A stretch of DNA of 64,000 bases from Rhodoblastus sp963736175 (GTDB lineage Bacteria > Pseudomonadota > Alphaproteobacteria > Rhizobiales > Beijerinckiaceae): contig CAVTNU010000005.1 in the NCBI GenBank assembly GCA_963736175.1, positions 124,001 to 188,000 of the forward strand, in the 5' to 3' direction. Within the stretch, counting starts at the first letter, position 1, and each line of letters starts with the position of its first letter. The notes beneath the pieces are model-generated. The model was not told where the DNA came from and searched no databases. It saw only the letters and a program-made list of their open reading frames with translations. The position numbers and the translations under genes were made by a program. Positions 1 through 9,041 of the stretch are shown here, piece after piece.

Positions 1-289
1 GGCGGCTGTGGCTCATCACATAGCGCTGCGCGTTCTGGCCCGGTCCCAGAAGAAATTCGATCCAGCGCGCCTTGCGCGCCGCCGTGCCGATTTCCGCTCG
101 GGCAAGAAAGTCGCCTTCGCTGACGAGGCCGACCAGAAGGCCGTCGTCATCGACGACCGGCAGACCGCTGACGCGCGCCTCCAGCATAATGGCGATCGCC
201 TCGTCGATGGTAGCGTCGGCTTTCACCGTTTTGACCGGCTGCGTCATGATTTCGGCGGCGGTGATCGCGCCAACGGAAGTATCGCTCAT
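1..289 (-). CDS. CBS-domain protein (3' part outside window)
   Basis: About 96 N-terminal residues are visible; the gene runs off the left edge. The protein begins MSDTSVGAITAAEIMTQPVK and continues through a CBS repeat (IDEAIAIMLEARVSGLPVVD, then GLLVGLVSEGDFLAR). CBS pairs bind adenine nucleotides and act as energy or redox sensors. Alphaproteobacterial homologues of this type usually carry a second CBS unit and a BON domain, which would lie outside the window. The start is supported by an AGGAG ribosome-binding site 9 nt upstream. It is divergent from the tetR operon, with about 170 bp between them. The specific role is unknown. Confidence 0.8.
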   Translation of the reverse strand, partial: MSDTSVGAITAAEIMTQPVKTVKADATIDEAIAIMLEARVSGLPVVDDDGLLVGLVSEGDFLARAEIGTAARKARWIEFLLGPGQNAQRYVMSHSR

Positions 290-423
290 AACGCCCACTC
301 CTGCGCTCCCCTGAGCGCTTGAATATATGTATCAACCTAGTCCCCGTAACACGGCAAAACCTTGACGCCAATCAAGCTACCAACGCCCTGTCCCCGGCGC
401 GCAGCCTTGGCGAATCGCAATAA

Positions 424-437
424 TGACTGTATAGTCA
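424..437. promoter_or_regulatory. Inverted repeat, likely TetR operator
   Basis: A perfect inverted repeat TGACT-N4-AGTCA, followed directly by another GTCA, lies 21 bp upstream of the tetR start codon. Symmetric sites of this kind next to a TetR-family gene are typically the autoregulatory operator. The assignment is from position and symmetry only. Confidence 0.6.
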
Positions 438-458
438 GTCACTATTGGAGGCCCGTTC

Positions 459-1082
459 ATGGCGAGACAGGCGCGCACCCCGGCCGAACGCGACGAAAAA
501 ATGAGCGCGATACGCGCGGCCGCGCTGGATGTTTTTTCGCAAAAGGGTTTTGCCGGCGCAAGGCTCGACGACGTGGCGAGCGCCGCGGGCGTCGCCAAGG
601 GCACGATCTATCTTTATTTCAAATCAAAACAGGATCTGCTCGAAGCCATCGTGCGGGCCTCGATCGGCGCCTTCATCGAAAACATCGAAGCCATGGTTCT
701 CAGCTCTCCCGCCAGCGCCAGTGATCTGCTGCGTGGCGTCGGACAAGCGATGGCGCAGGTTGTGGGCGACCCGGACCGTCGCCGCATCGCTTATCTCGTC
801 ATGTCGGAAGGCGCGCGTTTTCCCGCCATCGCCGACTTCTACCATCGCGAGGTGATGACGCGCGGCCTTCGCATCATGCGCGCCATCGCGGAGAAAGGAC
901 GGATCAGTGGCGAGTTCCGCTCGCGCGAACTGGAGGACTTTCCCCAGCTCGTCGTCGCCCCCGCCCTCGTCGCCGTCATCTGGACCATCGTCTTCGAGCG
1001 CCTGCAGCCGCTCGACGCTGCGGCGATGATCAACGCCCACATTGAAATTCTGCTGCGCGCCTTGACTGGAAAACCGCCATGA
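459..1082 (+). CDS. TetR/AcrR family transcriptional regulator
   Basis: A 207-residue protein with a TetR N-terminal helix-turn-helix (about residues 18-64; AALDVFSQKGF then GVAKGTIYLYFKSKQDLLEA) and a C-terminal ligand-binding half of usual length. The start follows a TTGGAGG ribosome-binding site. It is the first gene of a four-gene operon; its stop overlaps the next start (ATGA). A perfect palindrome lies directly upstream. It probably represses itself and the efflux genes that follow until an inducer binds. The ligand cannot be predicted. Confidence 0.9.
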   Translation: MARQARTPAERDEKMSAIRAAALDVFSQKGFAGARLDDVASAAGVAKGTIYLYFKSKQDLLEAIVRASIGAFIENIEAMVLSSPASASDLLRGVGQAMAQVVGDPDRRRIAYLVMSEGARFPAIADFYHREVMTRGLRIMRAIAEKGRISGEFRSRELEDFPQLVVAPALVAVIWTIVFERLQPLDAAAMINAHIEILLRALTGKPP

Positions 1083-2068
1083 AGCGTCCCCTTCGCATCG
1101 TCGCCCTTGTCCTGTGCGCGGCTCTTCTGATCTGGGGCGCGACGCGGCTTTTCGCCCCCGGCGCGGCGCGGGACGTCTTCCAGGGTTTTGTCGAAGGCGA
1201 TCTGGTGCTGATCGGCCCGATCGAGGGCGAAAGGCTGGCCAAACTCGACGTCGAACCGGGCGCGCAGGTCGCCAAAGGGGCGTCCTTGTTCAGAATGGCG
1301 ACGCCGGTGCTCGACCAGCAACGCGCCGAAACCAGGGCGCGCGTCGATCAGATGCAGGCCAACCTCGACAATCTGAAAGCCGCGCTCAACCGGCCTGAAC
1401 AGATCGCCGTGCTGAACGCCGGGCTTGACCGCGCCAAAGCTTCGTTGGTGCTCTCGCAAGCCGAATACGTTCGGCAGGCGACATTGTTGCCGAAAGGCGC
1501 GACCACCGTGCAGGCGCGCGATCAAGCGAAATTCGCGCTCGATCGCGACAAGGCCGGGGTGATCGAGGCGCAACGCCAGATCGACGCCGCGCTGCTGCCC
1601 TCGCGCACCGGCGAAATCGGCGGCGCCGAAGCCGCCCTCCTGCAAGCCAACGCGCAATTGCGCCAACTCGACGTGCGTATCGGCCGCCAAAGCGTATTCG
1701 CGCCGGCGGCTGGAGTTGTACAGGACGTCTATTTCTGGCCGGGCGAAGTCGTCGGCGCGGGCCAACCGATTCTGGCGCTGTTGCCGCCGGAAAACCGCAA
1801 GATCCGTTTTTACGTCGGCGAAAAGCAATTGTCGCGCTTCGCGCTCGGCGCGCCGGTGACAGTTTCCTGCGATTCCTGCCAACAGGCGATCGCCGCGCGC
1901 GTCGTCTATATTTCGCAGCAGGCCGAATTCACCCCGCCGGTGATCTTTTCGCAGGAGGAGCGCGGCAAGCTGGTGTTCCGCGTCGACGCGAGAGTCGAAG
2001 CCAGGGACTTCTCGCTGCCGCTCGGCCTGCCGGTGAGCGTGCGTCTTGCCGCGGCGGGCGCGCCATGA
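1079..2068 (+). CDS. HlyD-family membrane fusion protein of an ABC efflux system
   Basis: A 329-residue periplasmic adaptor anchored by one N-terminal membrane segment (about residues 5-25). A lipoyl-like half (GDLVLIGPIEGERLAKLDVE) is followed by an alpha-helical hairpin rich in Q, A, R and D (about 75-190), the second lipoyl half (VFAPAAGVVQDVYFWPGEVV) and a beta-barrel. The arrangement resembles YbhG/HlyD adaptors, which link an inner-membrane exporter to a TolC-like channel; no channel gene is nearby. It overlaps tetR upstream and the ATPase gene downstream by 4 bp each, which indicates translational coupling. The substrate is unknown. Confidence 0.87.
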   Translation: MKRPLRIVALVLCAALLIWGATRLFAPGAARDVFQGFVEGDLVLIGPIEGERLAKLDVEPGAQVAKGASLFRMATPVLDQQRAETRARVDQMQANLDNLKAALNRPEQIAVLNAGLDRAKASLVLSQAEYVRQATLLPKGATTVQARDQAKFALDRDKAGVIEAQRQIDAALLPSRTGEIGGAEAALLQANAQLRQLDVRIGRQSVFAPAAGVVQDVYFWPGEVVGAGQPILALLPPENRKIRFYVGEKQLSRFALGAPVTVSCDSCQQAIAARVVYISQQAEFTPPVIFSQEERGKLVFRVDARVEARDFSLPLGLPVSVRLAAAGAP

Positions 2069-2994
2069 ACGACGACGCCGACGTCGTCATCGACGTACGC
2101 CATCTCAGCAAGAGTTTCGACGGCAAGCTTGTCGTCGACGATCTGTCGATGCAGGTTCGCAAGGGCCGCATCCACGGATTTCTCGGGCCGAACGGCAGCG
2201 GCAAAACGACGACCATACGCATGCTTTGCGGCCTGCTGACGCCGGACGGGGGAACCGGAACCTGCCTGGGCTTTGACATCCGCACCGAGCAATACGCCAT
2301 CAAGCCGCGCATCGGCTACATGACGCAGCGATTTTCGCTCTACGCCGATCTCACCATCCGCGAAAACCTCGAGTTTATCGGCCGCGTTTACGGCCTGCCC
2401 GATCCCGTCGCCAGCGCCAACGAGGCGATCCGGCGGTTGGGCTTGCAAGGACGCGCCGACCAACTCGCCGGCGATCTGTCCGGCGGCTGGAAGCAGCGTC
2501 TGGCGCTCGGCGCCTGCATCATGCCGAGTCCGAGCCTGCTGCTGCTCGACGAGCCGACGGCGGGCGTCGATCCCAAGGCGCGGCGCGATTTCTGGGACGA
2601 AATTCACGGGCTGGCGCGCGAAGGCCTCACGGTGCTGGTCTCGACCCATTACATGGACGAAGCCGAACGCTGCCACGAGATCGCCTATATCGCCTATGGC
2701 CATCTGCTGGCGCAGGGAACGGTGGAGGAGATCATCAAACAGGCGGGCCTGACGACCTACACCGTCACCGGCCCTGACCTGAGCGCGCTGGCCGACACGC
2801 TGAAGGCGACGCCCGGCGTCGACATGGTGGCGCCTTTCGGCGCCAGCCTGCATGTGGCGAGCCGCGACGGCGCCGCGCTCGACGCGCTCGTGGCGAATCT
2901 GAGCGGACAGGCGCAAATCTGGAAGAAGGATAACGCCAGCCTCGAAGATGTGTTCATCGACCTGATGACGCGCTCGAAGGACAATTTCGCATGA
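2065..2994 (+). CDS. ABC transporter ATP-binding protein (YbhF-like)
   Basis: A 309-residue ATPase. Walker A is GPNGSGKTT (about residue 45), the signature is LSGGWKQRLALG, and Walker B is LLLLDEPTAGVDPKARRDFW. An H-loop histidine sits in VLVSTHYMDEAERC. The C-terminal 80 residues form the extra domain common in ABC-2 type drug or polysaccharide exporters (DUF4162-like). It has one nucleotide-binding domain, whereas E. coli YbhF has two in tandem, so a homodimer is expected. It is coupled by 4-bp overlaps to the adaptor upstream and the permease downstream. Confidence 0.92.
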   Translation: MNDDADVVIDVRHLSKSFDGKLVVDDLSMQVRKGRIHGFLGPNGSGKTTTIRMLCGLLTPDGGTGTCLGFDIRTEQYAIKPRIGYMTQRFSLYADLTIRENLEFIGRVYGLPDPVASANEAIRRLGLQGRADQLAGDLSGGWKQRLALGACIMPSPSLLLLDEPTAGVDPKARRDFWDEIHGLAREGLTVLVSTHYMDEAERCHEIAYIAYGHLLAQGTVEEIIKQAGLTTYTVTGPDLSALADTLKATPGVDMVAPFGASLHVASRDGAALDALVANLSGQAQIWKKDNASLEDVFIDLMTRSKDNFA

Positions 2995-4157
2995 GCGATT
3001 CGAACGGCGCCGCGCGCACGCAAGGTTTCGACATCGCCCTGAAGCGGATGGCGGCCGTCTTCATCAAGGAGACGATCCAGTTGCGGCGCGACCGTCTGAC
3101 CTTCGCCACGATGATCGCCATTCCGGTTATGCAGCTTCTGCTGTTTGGCTTTGCGATCAATACCGATCCCAAGCATTTGCCGACGGCCGTGTTCGATTCC
3201 GATCACAGCGCGTACTCGCGTCTTTTCGTCACCGCTCTGCGCGCCACCGACTATTTCGAAATCAAGGCCGAGATCTCCGAAGAAAGCGAGGTCGACCGCA
3301 CGATCTTGTCCAACAAGGCGCAGTTTGTCGTGCAGATCCCGCAGGATTTCGGCCGCAAACTGGTGCGCGGCGAAAACCCCGGCCTGCTGGTGATCGCCGA
3401 CGCGGCCGATCCGACCGCCACCAACGGCGCCGTCGTCGCGCTGAATGGCGCGGCGGCGCAGGTTTTTGCGCGCGAACTGACCGGACCGCTGGCCTCGCTC
3501 GCGCCAAAGCCCCTGCCCTTCGATCTGCGCATCCAGCGACGCTACAATCCGGCCGGGGAATCGCGCCTCAACATCGTCCCCGGCCTCGTCGGCACCATCC
3601 TGACGCTGACCATGTTGATTTTTACCGCGCTCTCCGTCACCCGCGAAATCGAGCGCGGCACGATGGAGCAGTTGCTCGCCATGCCGATCCGTCCGGTCGA
3701 AATCATGCTGGGCAAGATCCTGCCCTACGCCGTCGTCGGCTTCCTGCAGATGCTGTTGATCGCCGGCGCGGCGCGCGTGATGTTCGCCGTTCCGATCGTC
3801 GGCAATCTTGCCCTCTTCGTCTTGCTGACGATGCTGTTCATCGTCGCCAATCTTTCGGTCGGCTACACGTTCTCGACCATCGCCACCAATCAATTGCAGG
3901 CGATGCAGATGAGCTTCTTTTTCTTTCTGCCGAGCATTCTCTTGTCGGGCTTCATGTTTCCCTACCGCGGCATGCCGGTCTGGGCGCAATATTTCGGCGA
4001 GTTACTGCCGCTGACGCATTATCTGCGCATCGTGCGCGGCGTCATGCTCAAAGGCGCCGGTTTTATCGACCTGTCGTTTGACTCCGGCGCGCTGCTGGCC
4101 TTTACGCTGGTCGCGATGGGTGTCGCCGTGGCGCGGTTTCGGCAGACGCTGGATTGA
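2991..4157 (+). CDS. ABC-2 type transporter permease (YbhS/YbhR-like)
   Basis: A 388-residue membrane protein with one N-terminal membrane segment (about residues 40-60), a large periplasmic domain (about 60-190) and five C-terminal segments (from LVGTILTLTMLIFTALSVTR onward). This is the ABC2_membrane_3 layout. It is the last gene of the tetR-adaptor-ATPase-permease operon. E. coli YbhFSR uses two permeases; only one is present, so a homodimer is likely. It probably exports a toxic hydrophobic compound. The substrate is inferred only by class. Confidence 0.88.
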   Translation: MSDSNGAARTQGFDIALKRMAAVFIKETIQLRRDRLTFATMIAIPVMQLLLFGFAINTDPKHLPTAVFDSDHSAYSRLFVTALRATDYFEIKAEISEESEVDRTILSNKAQFVVQIPQDFGRKLVRGENPGLLVIADAADPTATNGAVVALNGAAAQVFARELTGPLASLAPKPLPFDLRIQRRYNPAGESRLNIVPGLVGTILTLTMLIFTALSVTREIERGTMEQLLAMPIRPVEIMLGKILPYAVVGFLQMLLIAGAARVMFAVPIVGNLALFVLLTMLFIVANLSVGYTFSTIATNQLQAMQMSFFFFLPSILLSGFMFPYRGMPVWAQYFGELLPLTHYLRIVRGVMLKGAGFIDLSFDSGALLAFTLVAMGVAVARFRQTLD

Positions 4158-4223
4158 GCGATTGTCTTAACGGCGCGCCGCGTCAGCCTGCCGCGCAGGA
4201 CGGCCGATCGGCGGCAAAACCCG

Positions 4224-4724
4224 TCACGCTGCGCCGGATTTCCCCGACGGTTCGCCGTTCTCGTCGCCGAGCAGGGCGTCGAGCTTTTGCCGCTCTTCGG
4301 CGGAAAGCGCGTCGCCAAAGGCCTCCTTGCGCGCCGCGCCGTCACGCGAGCGGAAGAAAACGGCGAGCGCGCCCAAAATCAATACAGCGAAGGGCGAAGC
4401 CCACAACAGCAGGGTTTCCGTTTTGACCGGCGGCTTCAACAAAATGAAGTCGCCGTAGCGCGCGACCAGATAATCCTTGATCTGAGCGTCGCTCTCGCCC
4501 TGTTGCAAATGCTGGCGGACGATGACGCGCAAGTCGCGCGCGAGCGGCGCGTCGGAATCGTCGATCGACTGGTTCTGGCAGACCATGCAGCGCAATTGCG
4601 CCGATAATTCGCGCGCCCGCGTTTCGAGCCGGACGTCTGGCAGAATTTCGTCCGGCTGCACGGCGAAAGACGGCGTGGCGAGGAGCAGCAGCGTGAAGAA
4701 AAAGGCGATCCGACGCATGATCAC
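4224..4724 (-). CDS. ccmH: Cytochrome c maturation protein CcmH (CycL)
   Basis: A periplasmic, membrane-anchored thiol-disulfide protein that helps reduce apocytochrome c before haem ligation. It has a signal peptide (RRIAFFFTLLLLATPSFA), the LRCMVCQNQS redox motif, and a membrane anchor near residue 105 (TLLLWASPFAVLILGALAVF). Length (about 165 aa) is normal. It is the last gene of ccmIEFH. The GTG at 4724 overlaps the ccmF stop; an ATG two codons downstream (4718) is an alternative start. Downstream lies the convergent ABC exporter operon. Confidence 0.95.
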   Translation of the reverse strand: MIMRRIAFFFTLLLLATPSFAVQPDEILPDVRLETRARELSAQLRCMVCQNQSIDDSDAPLARDLRVIVRQHLQQGESDAQIKDYLVARYGDFILLKPPVKTETLLLWASPFAVLILGALAVFFRSRDGAARKEAFGDALSAEERQKLDALLGDENGEPSGKSGAA

Positions 4725-6697
4725 TCCGCCGCCTGAACATTGAGCGGCGCCGCCCTTTTGGCGCGCTGGGCGAAGCCGACGCGCAAGCGCCGGTCGGAAA
4801 AGGATAGCGCCCCGCCCAGCGCCATCGCCAGGGCGCCGAGCCAGATCAACGAGACCAGCGGCTTCCAGTAAAGCCGCGCGTCGAACGAGCCGTCGTCCTT
4901 CTGCTCGGCCAGCGAAACGTAGATCTGACCAAGGTTGAGCGTGACGATGCCCGCCTGCGAGGTGCCCATGCGTCTTGTAAAGAAGAAGCGCTTGGAGGGC
5001 GCGATCTGCGCCGCCACGACGCCGCCCTTGCGCACGTCGATATGGGCGACGACTTCGGTGTAGTTCGGTCCCTTATCGGAGCTGACGGCGAGCGTCTGCA
5101 ATTGATAGGGACCGACATCGTAGGTTTGTCCGGCCTTCATCGTGACGATTTTTTCGACGCCCCAGCCGGTCGCCGCCAGCCCCAGCAGCGTCACGCCGAG
5201 CCCGGCGTGCGCCAGCGCCGTTCCAAAAGCCGAACGCGGCAGGCCGCGCGCGCGCGCCAGAGCCGTTTTCGCGCCGCTGGCGAAAATGCGCCCGTAGACT
5301 TCGACGAACGCGCCGACGATCAGGTAGATCGCCGCGCCCGCGCCTATGATCGACGCTACCGGCGCGCCGTTGAGCGCGGCGAACAAGGCCATGCCGGCGA
5401 AGCCGCAGGCGGCGGCGAAAGTCAGTCGTTGCAGCGCGCCGAGCAGATCGCCGCGTTTCCACGCTAGCAATTGGCCGATCGGCGCGACCAGGATCAAGGG
5501 CGCGAACAGCGGCCCGAACGTCAGATTGAAGAACGGCGCGCCGACGGAAATCTTGTCGCCCGTCAGGGCCTCCAGCGCCAGAGGGTAGAGCGTGCCGACA
5601 AAGACGGCGGCGCAACTGACGCTCAGCAGAAGATTGTTGAGCACCAACGCGCCTTCACGCGAAATCGGCGCGAACAGGCCGCCATGCGCCAGAGTGGAGG
5701 CGCGCAGACCGAACAGCGCCAGCGAGCCGCCGATGAAAAAAGCCAGAATGGCGAGAATGAACAAACCGCGCTGCGGATCGCTGGCGAAGGCGTGCACGGA
5801 GGTGAGCACGCCCGAGCGCACCAGAAACGTGCCGAGCAGCGACAGCGAAAAGGCCAGAATGGCGAGGAAGATCGTCCAGATTTTCAGCGCTTCGCGTTTT
5901 TCCATCACGGCGGCGGAATGCACCAGCGCCGTTCCCGCCAGCCAAGGCAGCAGCGAAGCGTTTTCGACCGGGTCCCAGAACCAGAAGCCGCCCCAGCCGA
6001 GCGTGTAATAGGCCCAGTAGGAGCCCATGGCGATGCCGAGCGTCAAGAACACCCAGGCCGCCAGCGTCCAGGGCCGGATGTAGCGAGCGAACGCCGCGTC
6101 GATCCGCCCGCCGATCAGCGCCGCGGCGGCGAAGGAAAAGGCGATCGAAAAGCCGACATAGCCGACATAGAGCAGCGGCGGATGAATGGCGAGGCCGGGG
6201 TCCTGCAGGATCGGATTGAGGTCGGCCCCTTCCATCGGCGGGCGGGCGAGGCGCGCGAAGGGATTGGAGGTCAACAGAATGAACAGCAAAAACGCGGCTG
6301 ACAGCAAGCCCTGCACCGACAGCGCGTCGGCCAGCAATTTGCGCGGAACAGCCCGCGAGAACAGCGCCATCACGGCGCCGCAGGCAGTCAGGATCAACGC
6401 CCAGAGCATCATCGAGCCTTCGTGATTGCCCCAGACGCCGGAGATTTTGTAGATCATCGGCTTGGCCGAATGCGAATTCTCGACGACGTTGGCGAGCGAG
6501 AAATCCGACACGACATGCGCATAGGTCAAGGCGGCATACGCCAGCGCGACGAAGAGAAATTGCGTCGCCGCGACCGGGCGCGCCATCGCCATCAGCGCGG
6601 GCTCGCCGGCGCGCGCGCCCCAGAAGGGAAAGACCGCCTGCGCCATGGCCAAAGCCAAAGCCAGAACCAAGCAATAATGGCCGCTTTCGACGATCAT
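4721..6697 (-). CDS. ccmF: Cytochrome c haem lyase subunit CcmF (CycK)
   Basis: A 658-residue polytopic protein that takes haem from CcmE and ligates it to apocytochrome c. The tryptophan-rich WWD segment is clear (GWGGFWFWDPVENASLLPWL), as are conserved His regions in periplasmic loops and a large C-terminal periplasmic domain (about 530-610) before the last membrane helix. The open frame extends 12 codons further upstream, but ATG 6697 overlaps the ccmE stop as ATGA and begins MIVESGHYCLVLALALAM, the usual CcmF start. It is the third gene of the operon. Confidence 0.96.
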   Translation of the reverse strand: MIVESGHYCLVLALALAMAQAVFPFWGARAGEPALMAMARPVAATQFLFVALAYAALTYAHVVSDFSLANVVENSHSAKPMIYKISGVWGNHEGSMMLWALILTACGAVMALFSRAVPRKLLADALSVQGLLSAAFLLFILLTSNPFARLARPPMEGADLNPILQDPGLAIHPPLLYVGYVGFSIAFSFAAAALIGGRIDAAFARYIRPWTLAAWVFLTLGIAMGSYWAYYTLGWGGFWFWDPVENASLLPWLAGTALVHSAAVMEKREALKIWTIFLAILAFSLSLLGTFLVRSGVLTSVHAFASDPQRGLFILAILAFFIGGSLALFGLRASTLAHGGLFAPISREGALVLNNLLLSVSCAAVFVGTLYPLALEALTGDKISVGAPFFNLTFGPLFAPLILVAPIGQLLAWKRGDLLGALQRLTFAAACGFAGMALFAALNGAPVASIIGAGAAIYLIVGAFVEVYGRIFASGAKTALARARGLPRSAFGTALAHAGLGVTLLGLAATGWGVEKIVTMKAGQTYDVGPYQLQTLAVSSDKGPNYTEVVAHIDVRKGGVVAAQIAPSKRFFFTRRMGTSQAGIVTLNLGQIYVSLAEQKDDGSFDARLYWKPLVSLIWLGALAMALGGALSFSDRRLRVGFAQRAKRAAPLNVQAAE

Positions 6698-7152
6698 TTC
6701 GCAGCCCCGCCCGGCTTTTGGTTGTCCACCCATACGCCCTGCTTTTTCAGAGCGTCCGCAACTTCGCGCGGCATATAGCGCTCGTCGTGCTTGGCCAGCA
6801 CGCTGTCGGCGTGAAAGAGGCCGGCGGCGTCGAGCGCGCCTTCGGCGACGACGCCCTGCCCTTCCTTGAACAAGTCGGGCAGCAGGCCGGAATAGAGGAC
6901 CTTGACGTCGTTGGTCTTGTCGGTGATGGCGAACGTGATCTTATCGCCCCCCTCGCGCTTGAGCGAGCCTTCCTCGACCAGACCGCCGATGCGCAGACGC
7001 GCGCCGGGGCCGACGTGCTTTTGCGCCAGTTCGGTCGGACCGTAGAAAAACACCACATTGTCGCGGAAGGCGAACAACACCAAGCCCACCGCGAGCGCCA
7101 GCACGCCGACCGCCGCGCCGATCAGGCTGAGCCGCCTTTGTTTGCGCGTCAT
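6694..7152 (-). CDS. ccmE: Haem chaperone CcmE (CycJ)
   Basis: A 152-residue periplasmic haem chaperone with an N-terminal anchor (about residues 8-28) and an OB-fold beta domain. The covalent haem-binding histidine (H122) and tyrosine (Y126) lie in the LAKHDERYMP motif. It receives haem from CcmC (not in this window) and delivers it to CcmF. It overlaps ccmI upstream and ccmF downstream by 4 bp each. Confidence 0.96.
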   Translation of the reverse strand: MTRKQRRLSLIGAAVGVLALAVGLVLFAFRDNVVFFYGPTELAQKHVGPGARLRIGGLVEEGSLKREGGDKITFAITDKTNDVKVLYSGLLPDLFKEGQGVVAEGALDAAGLFHADSVLAKHDERYMPREVADALKKQGVWVDNQKPGGAAK

Positions 7153-8300
7153 TTCTTCGTCTCCAGACCGAGTTCCTGCGCCAGCGTCGTCAGGCGTTCC
7201 TGCGCCGCGGCGTCTTGCGCCAGGGCCTTGCGCGCGTCAGCCAGCGCGGCGCGAGACTTATCGCTTTCGTCCAACACCTTATAGGCGCGAATAAGGCGCA
7301 ACCAACTGTCGGCGTCGCCACCCTGCGCCGCAAGCCTTCGGGCCAGCCCTTCGACCATGGCGCCGATGGTCTTGGCGCGCTCGTCCTTGGACATGCCGGC
7401 GATCGCCGCCGCGCCAGGCTTCGCCGGAGCGGCTTCCTTCGCCGCGGGCGGCGGCGGCTGGCTTTTGTCGTCTTCGAAAGGGGCGTCGAGCAGCGCTATT
7501 TTTTCGGCAAGCATCTTCGCCAAAGGCGAATTGGCCGGCGCCTCGGCGGCGAGCTTGGACCAGAAGTCTCTGGCGCGCTCCTTGTCGCCCTCCTGCGCGG
7601 CGGCGATACCGAGATAATAGCGCGCCATCTGCTGTTTGGGATCGATCGCCAGGGCGCGATCGAATTCCTGGGCGGCTTCGGCGCTAACGATGCCGTCTGC
7701 GGCGTAAATCAGCGCCTCGCCGTACAGGGCGCGACGTTCGGCCGTTTCGCCAAGCAGACGCAGCGCTTCGGCGCGCGCCTGCGCCGCATCGGCGGGCCGA
7801 CCCATGCGCAGATAGACCGGCGCGACGATCTCGTAAGCGCGTCCGTCGTCTGGATGAGCCGCCAGATGCGCCTCCATCTTGGCGACAGCCCCTTCAAGGC
7901 TCAATTTTCGCGGATCGCCGTCGAAGCGGGCCTGCAAGGGCAGATCGGGGGCGTCGGGATGGCCGACGAGCGAATACAGCCCGAAGGCGATCGCCGGCAC
8001 GCCGATCAAGGCGATGAGCGCCGCCGTCAGCCGCGTCTTTCTGCTCGACGCCGCGCCAGACGCGCACTTCTGCGCCGCGCTCAGCGCCAGCAGCCGGCGC
8101 GCCGCCCTGGCGCGTTCGGCCTCAGCCTCTTGCGCGTCGGCCAGACCGCGTTCGGAATCCGCGGCGATCTCAGCCATTTGCGCACGATAGAAGGCGACAT
8201 CGGACGCGCTTTCGTCATCGGCGCGCGCCGAACGAGATAGAGGCCAAAGCGCGCTTAAAACGGCCAGACCCGTCAAAATGATAAAAACAAACCAGATCAT
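7149..8300 (-). CDS. ccmI: Cytochrome c maturation protein CcmI (CycH)
   Basis: A 383-residue apocytochrome chaperone. The N-terminus has two membrane helices (residues 1-20 and about 90-110) around a cytoplasmic loop rich in acidic residues and arginine. The periplasmic C-terminal part carries TPR repeats (about 150-260: GRAYEIVAPVYLRMGRPADA, then FDRALAIDPKQQMARYYLGI). It is first in the I-E-F-H operon, the order known from rhizobial cycHJKL. The ATG lies at the edge of a roughly 480-bp region that otherwise holds only a lipoprotein gene. Confidence 0.93.
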   Translation of the reverse strand: MIWFVFIILTGLAVLSALWPLSRSARADDESASDVAFYRAQMAEIAADSERGLADAQEAEAERARAARRLLALSAAQKCASGAASSRKTRLTAALIALIGVPAIAFGLYSLVGHPDAPDLPLQARFDGDPRKLSLEGAVAKMEAHLAAHPDDGRAYEIVAPVYLRMGRPADAAQARAEALRLLGETAERRALYGEALIYAADGIVSAEAAQEFDRALAIDPKQQMARYYLGIAAAQEGDKERARDFWSKLAAEAPANSPLAKMLAEKIALLDAPFEDDKSQPPPPAAKEAAPAKPGAAAIAGMSKDERAKTIGAMVEGLARRLAAQGGDADSWLRLIRAYKVLDESDKSRAALADARKALAQDAAAQERLTTLAQELGLETKK

Positions 8301-8436
8301 CGGGGTGGTTTAACGGGTCGGCGTCGGATTTGGAAGGCTTCCTTTGCGCGACAGACCGGCGCGCCCCGTCCTCAGCCGTTTGGTCCGATTTCAGACCGAA
8401 ACGACCTTCGCCCCCGAACTAAACGAAGCACGAAAA

Positions 8437-8814
8437 TCAGCCGTTCAGCTTCCAGCCGCCGCCGTCGCGGCAGGCTACGCCATGGCCGACCTGCGGGCGT
8501 CCATTGATATACACCGTATGCGTGATGTCGCGGCAGGCGCCCTTGTCGGGGCCAACCTCCGCGTAGCCGTACGCGCCATTGCCGCCGCGCCAGGTCTTGC
8601 GTTCGCCAGAGTTCAACGCGTCGAACTCGGCCTTGTTGGCGGCGCTCCTGTCGCCGACGTCAAGCTGCTTGCCGACCGCGCCGCTCGCCAAGCCGCTATA
8701 GGCCGGCGCGACCGGCGCGGCGACCTCGGTCGAGCCGCCGGACGACATGCCGGCGCAACCGCCGAGAGCGATGAGAAAACAGGCCGAAACGCCCGCGCGA
8801 GCGAATTTATGCAC
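8437..8814 (-). CDS. Outer-membrane lipoprotein of the surface-antigen (17 kDa) type
   Basis: A GTG start at 8814 is chosen because a CAGGGGG ribosome-binding site lies 7 nt upstream and the next residues form a lipoprotein signal (VHKFARAGVSACFLIALGGC, with lipobox LGGC). The frame is open further upstream but that part has no signal-like character. The 125-residue product ends in a domain like the rickettsial 17 kDa / RT0821 surface-antigen family (ERKTWRGGNGAYGYAEV, then GHGVACRDGGGWKLNG). No enzymatic role is known for the family. It stands alone between ccmI and a sensor kinase gene. Confidence 0.72.
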   Translation of the reverse strand: MHKFARAGVSACFLIALGGCAGMSSGGSTEVAAPVAPAYSGLASGAVGKQLDVGDRSAANKAEFDALNSGERKTWRGGNGAYGYAEVGPDKGACRDITHTVYINGRPQVGHGVACRDGGGWKLNG

Positions 8815-9041
8815 TTTTGCCCCCTGAAAACGCCAAAGGCCCGACGCAGCTTGGTTCCTGCCCGGCCAAATTCCGGTCCACCCTATAGCGGCAAGGCAAA
8901 AAGGGGAATCGCGTTTTGCTTCCGCGACGCCGCTATTTTGCTGTTTTTCGGCAAGGCTGACGCGATTGCCACACCCCAATGCGCGATGGCGACGCCATCA
9001 GCCATCCCATTAAAATGCATGGAAACAATGCATTGTCGCAT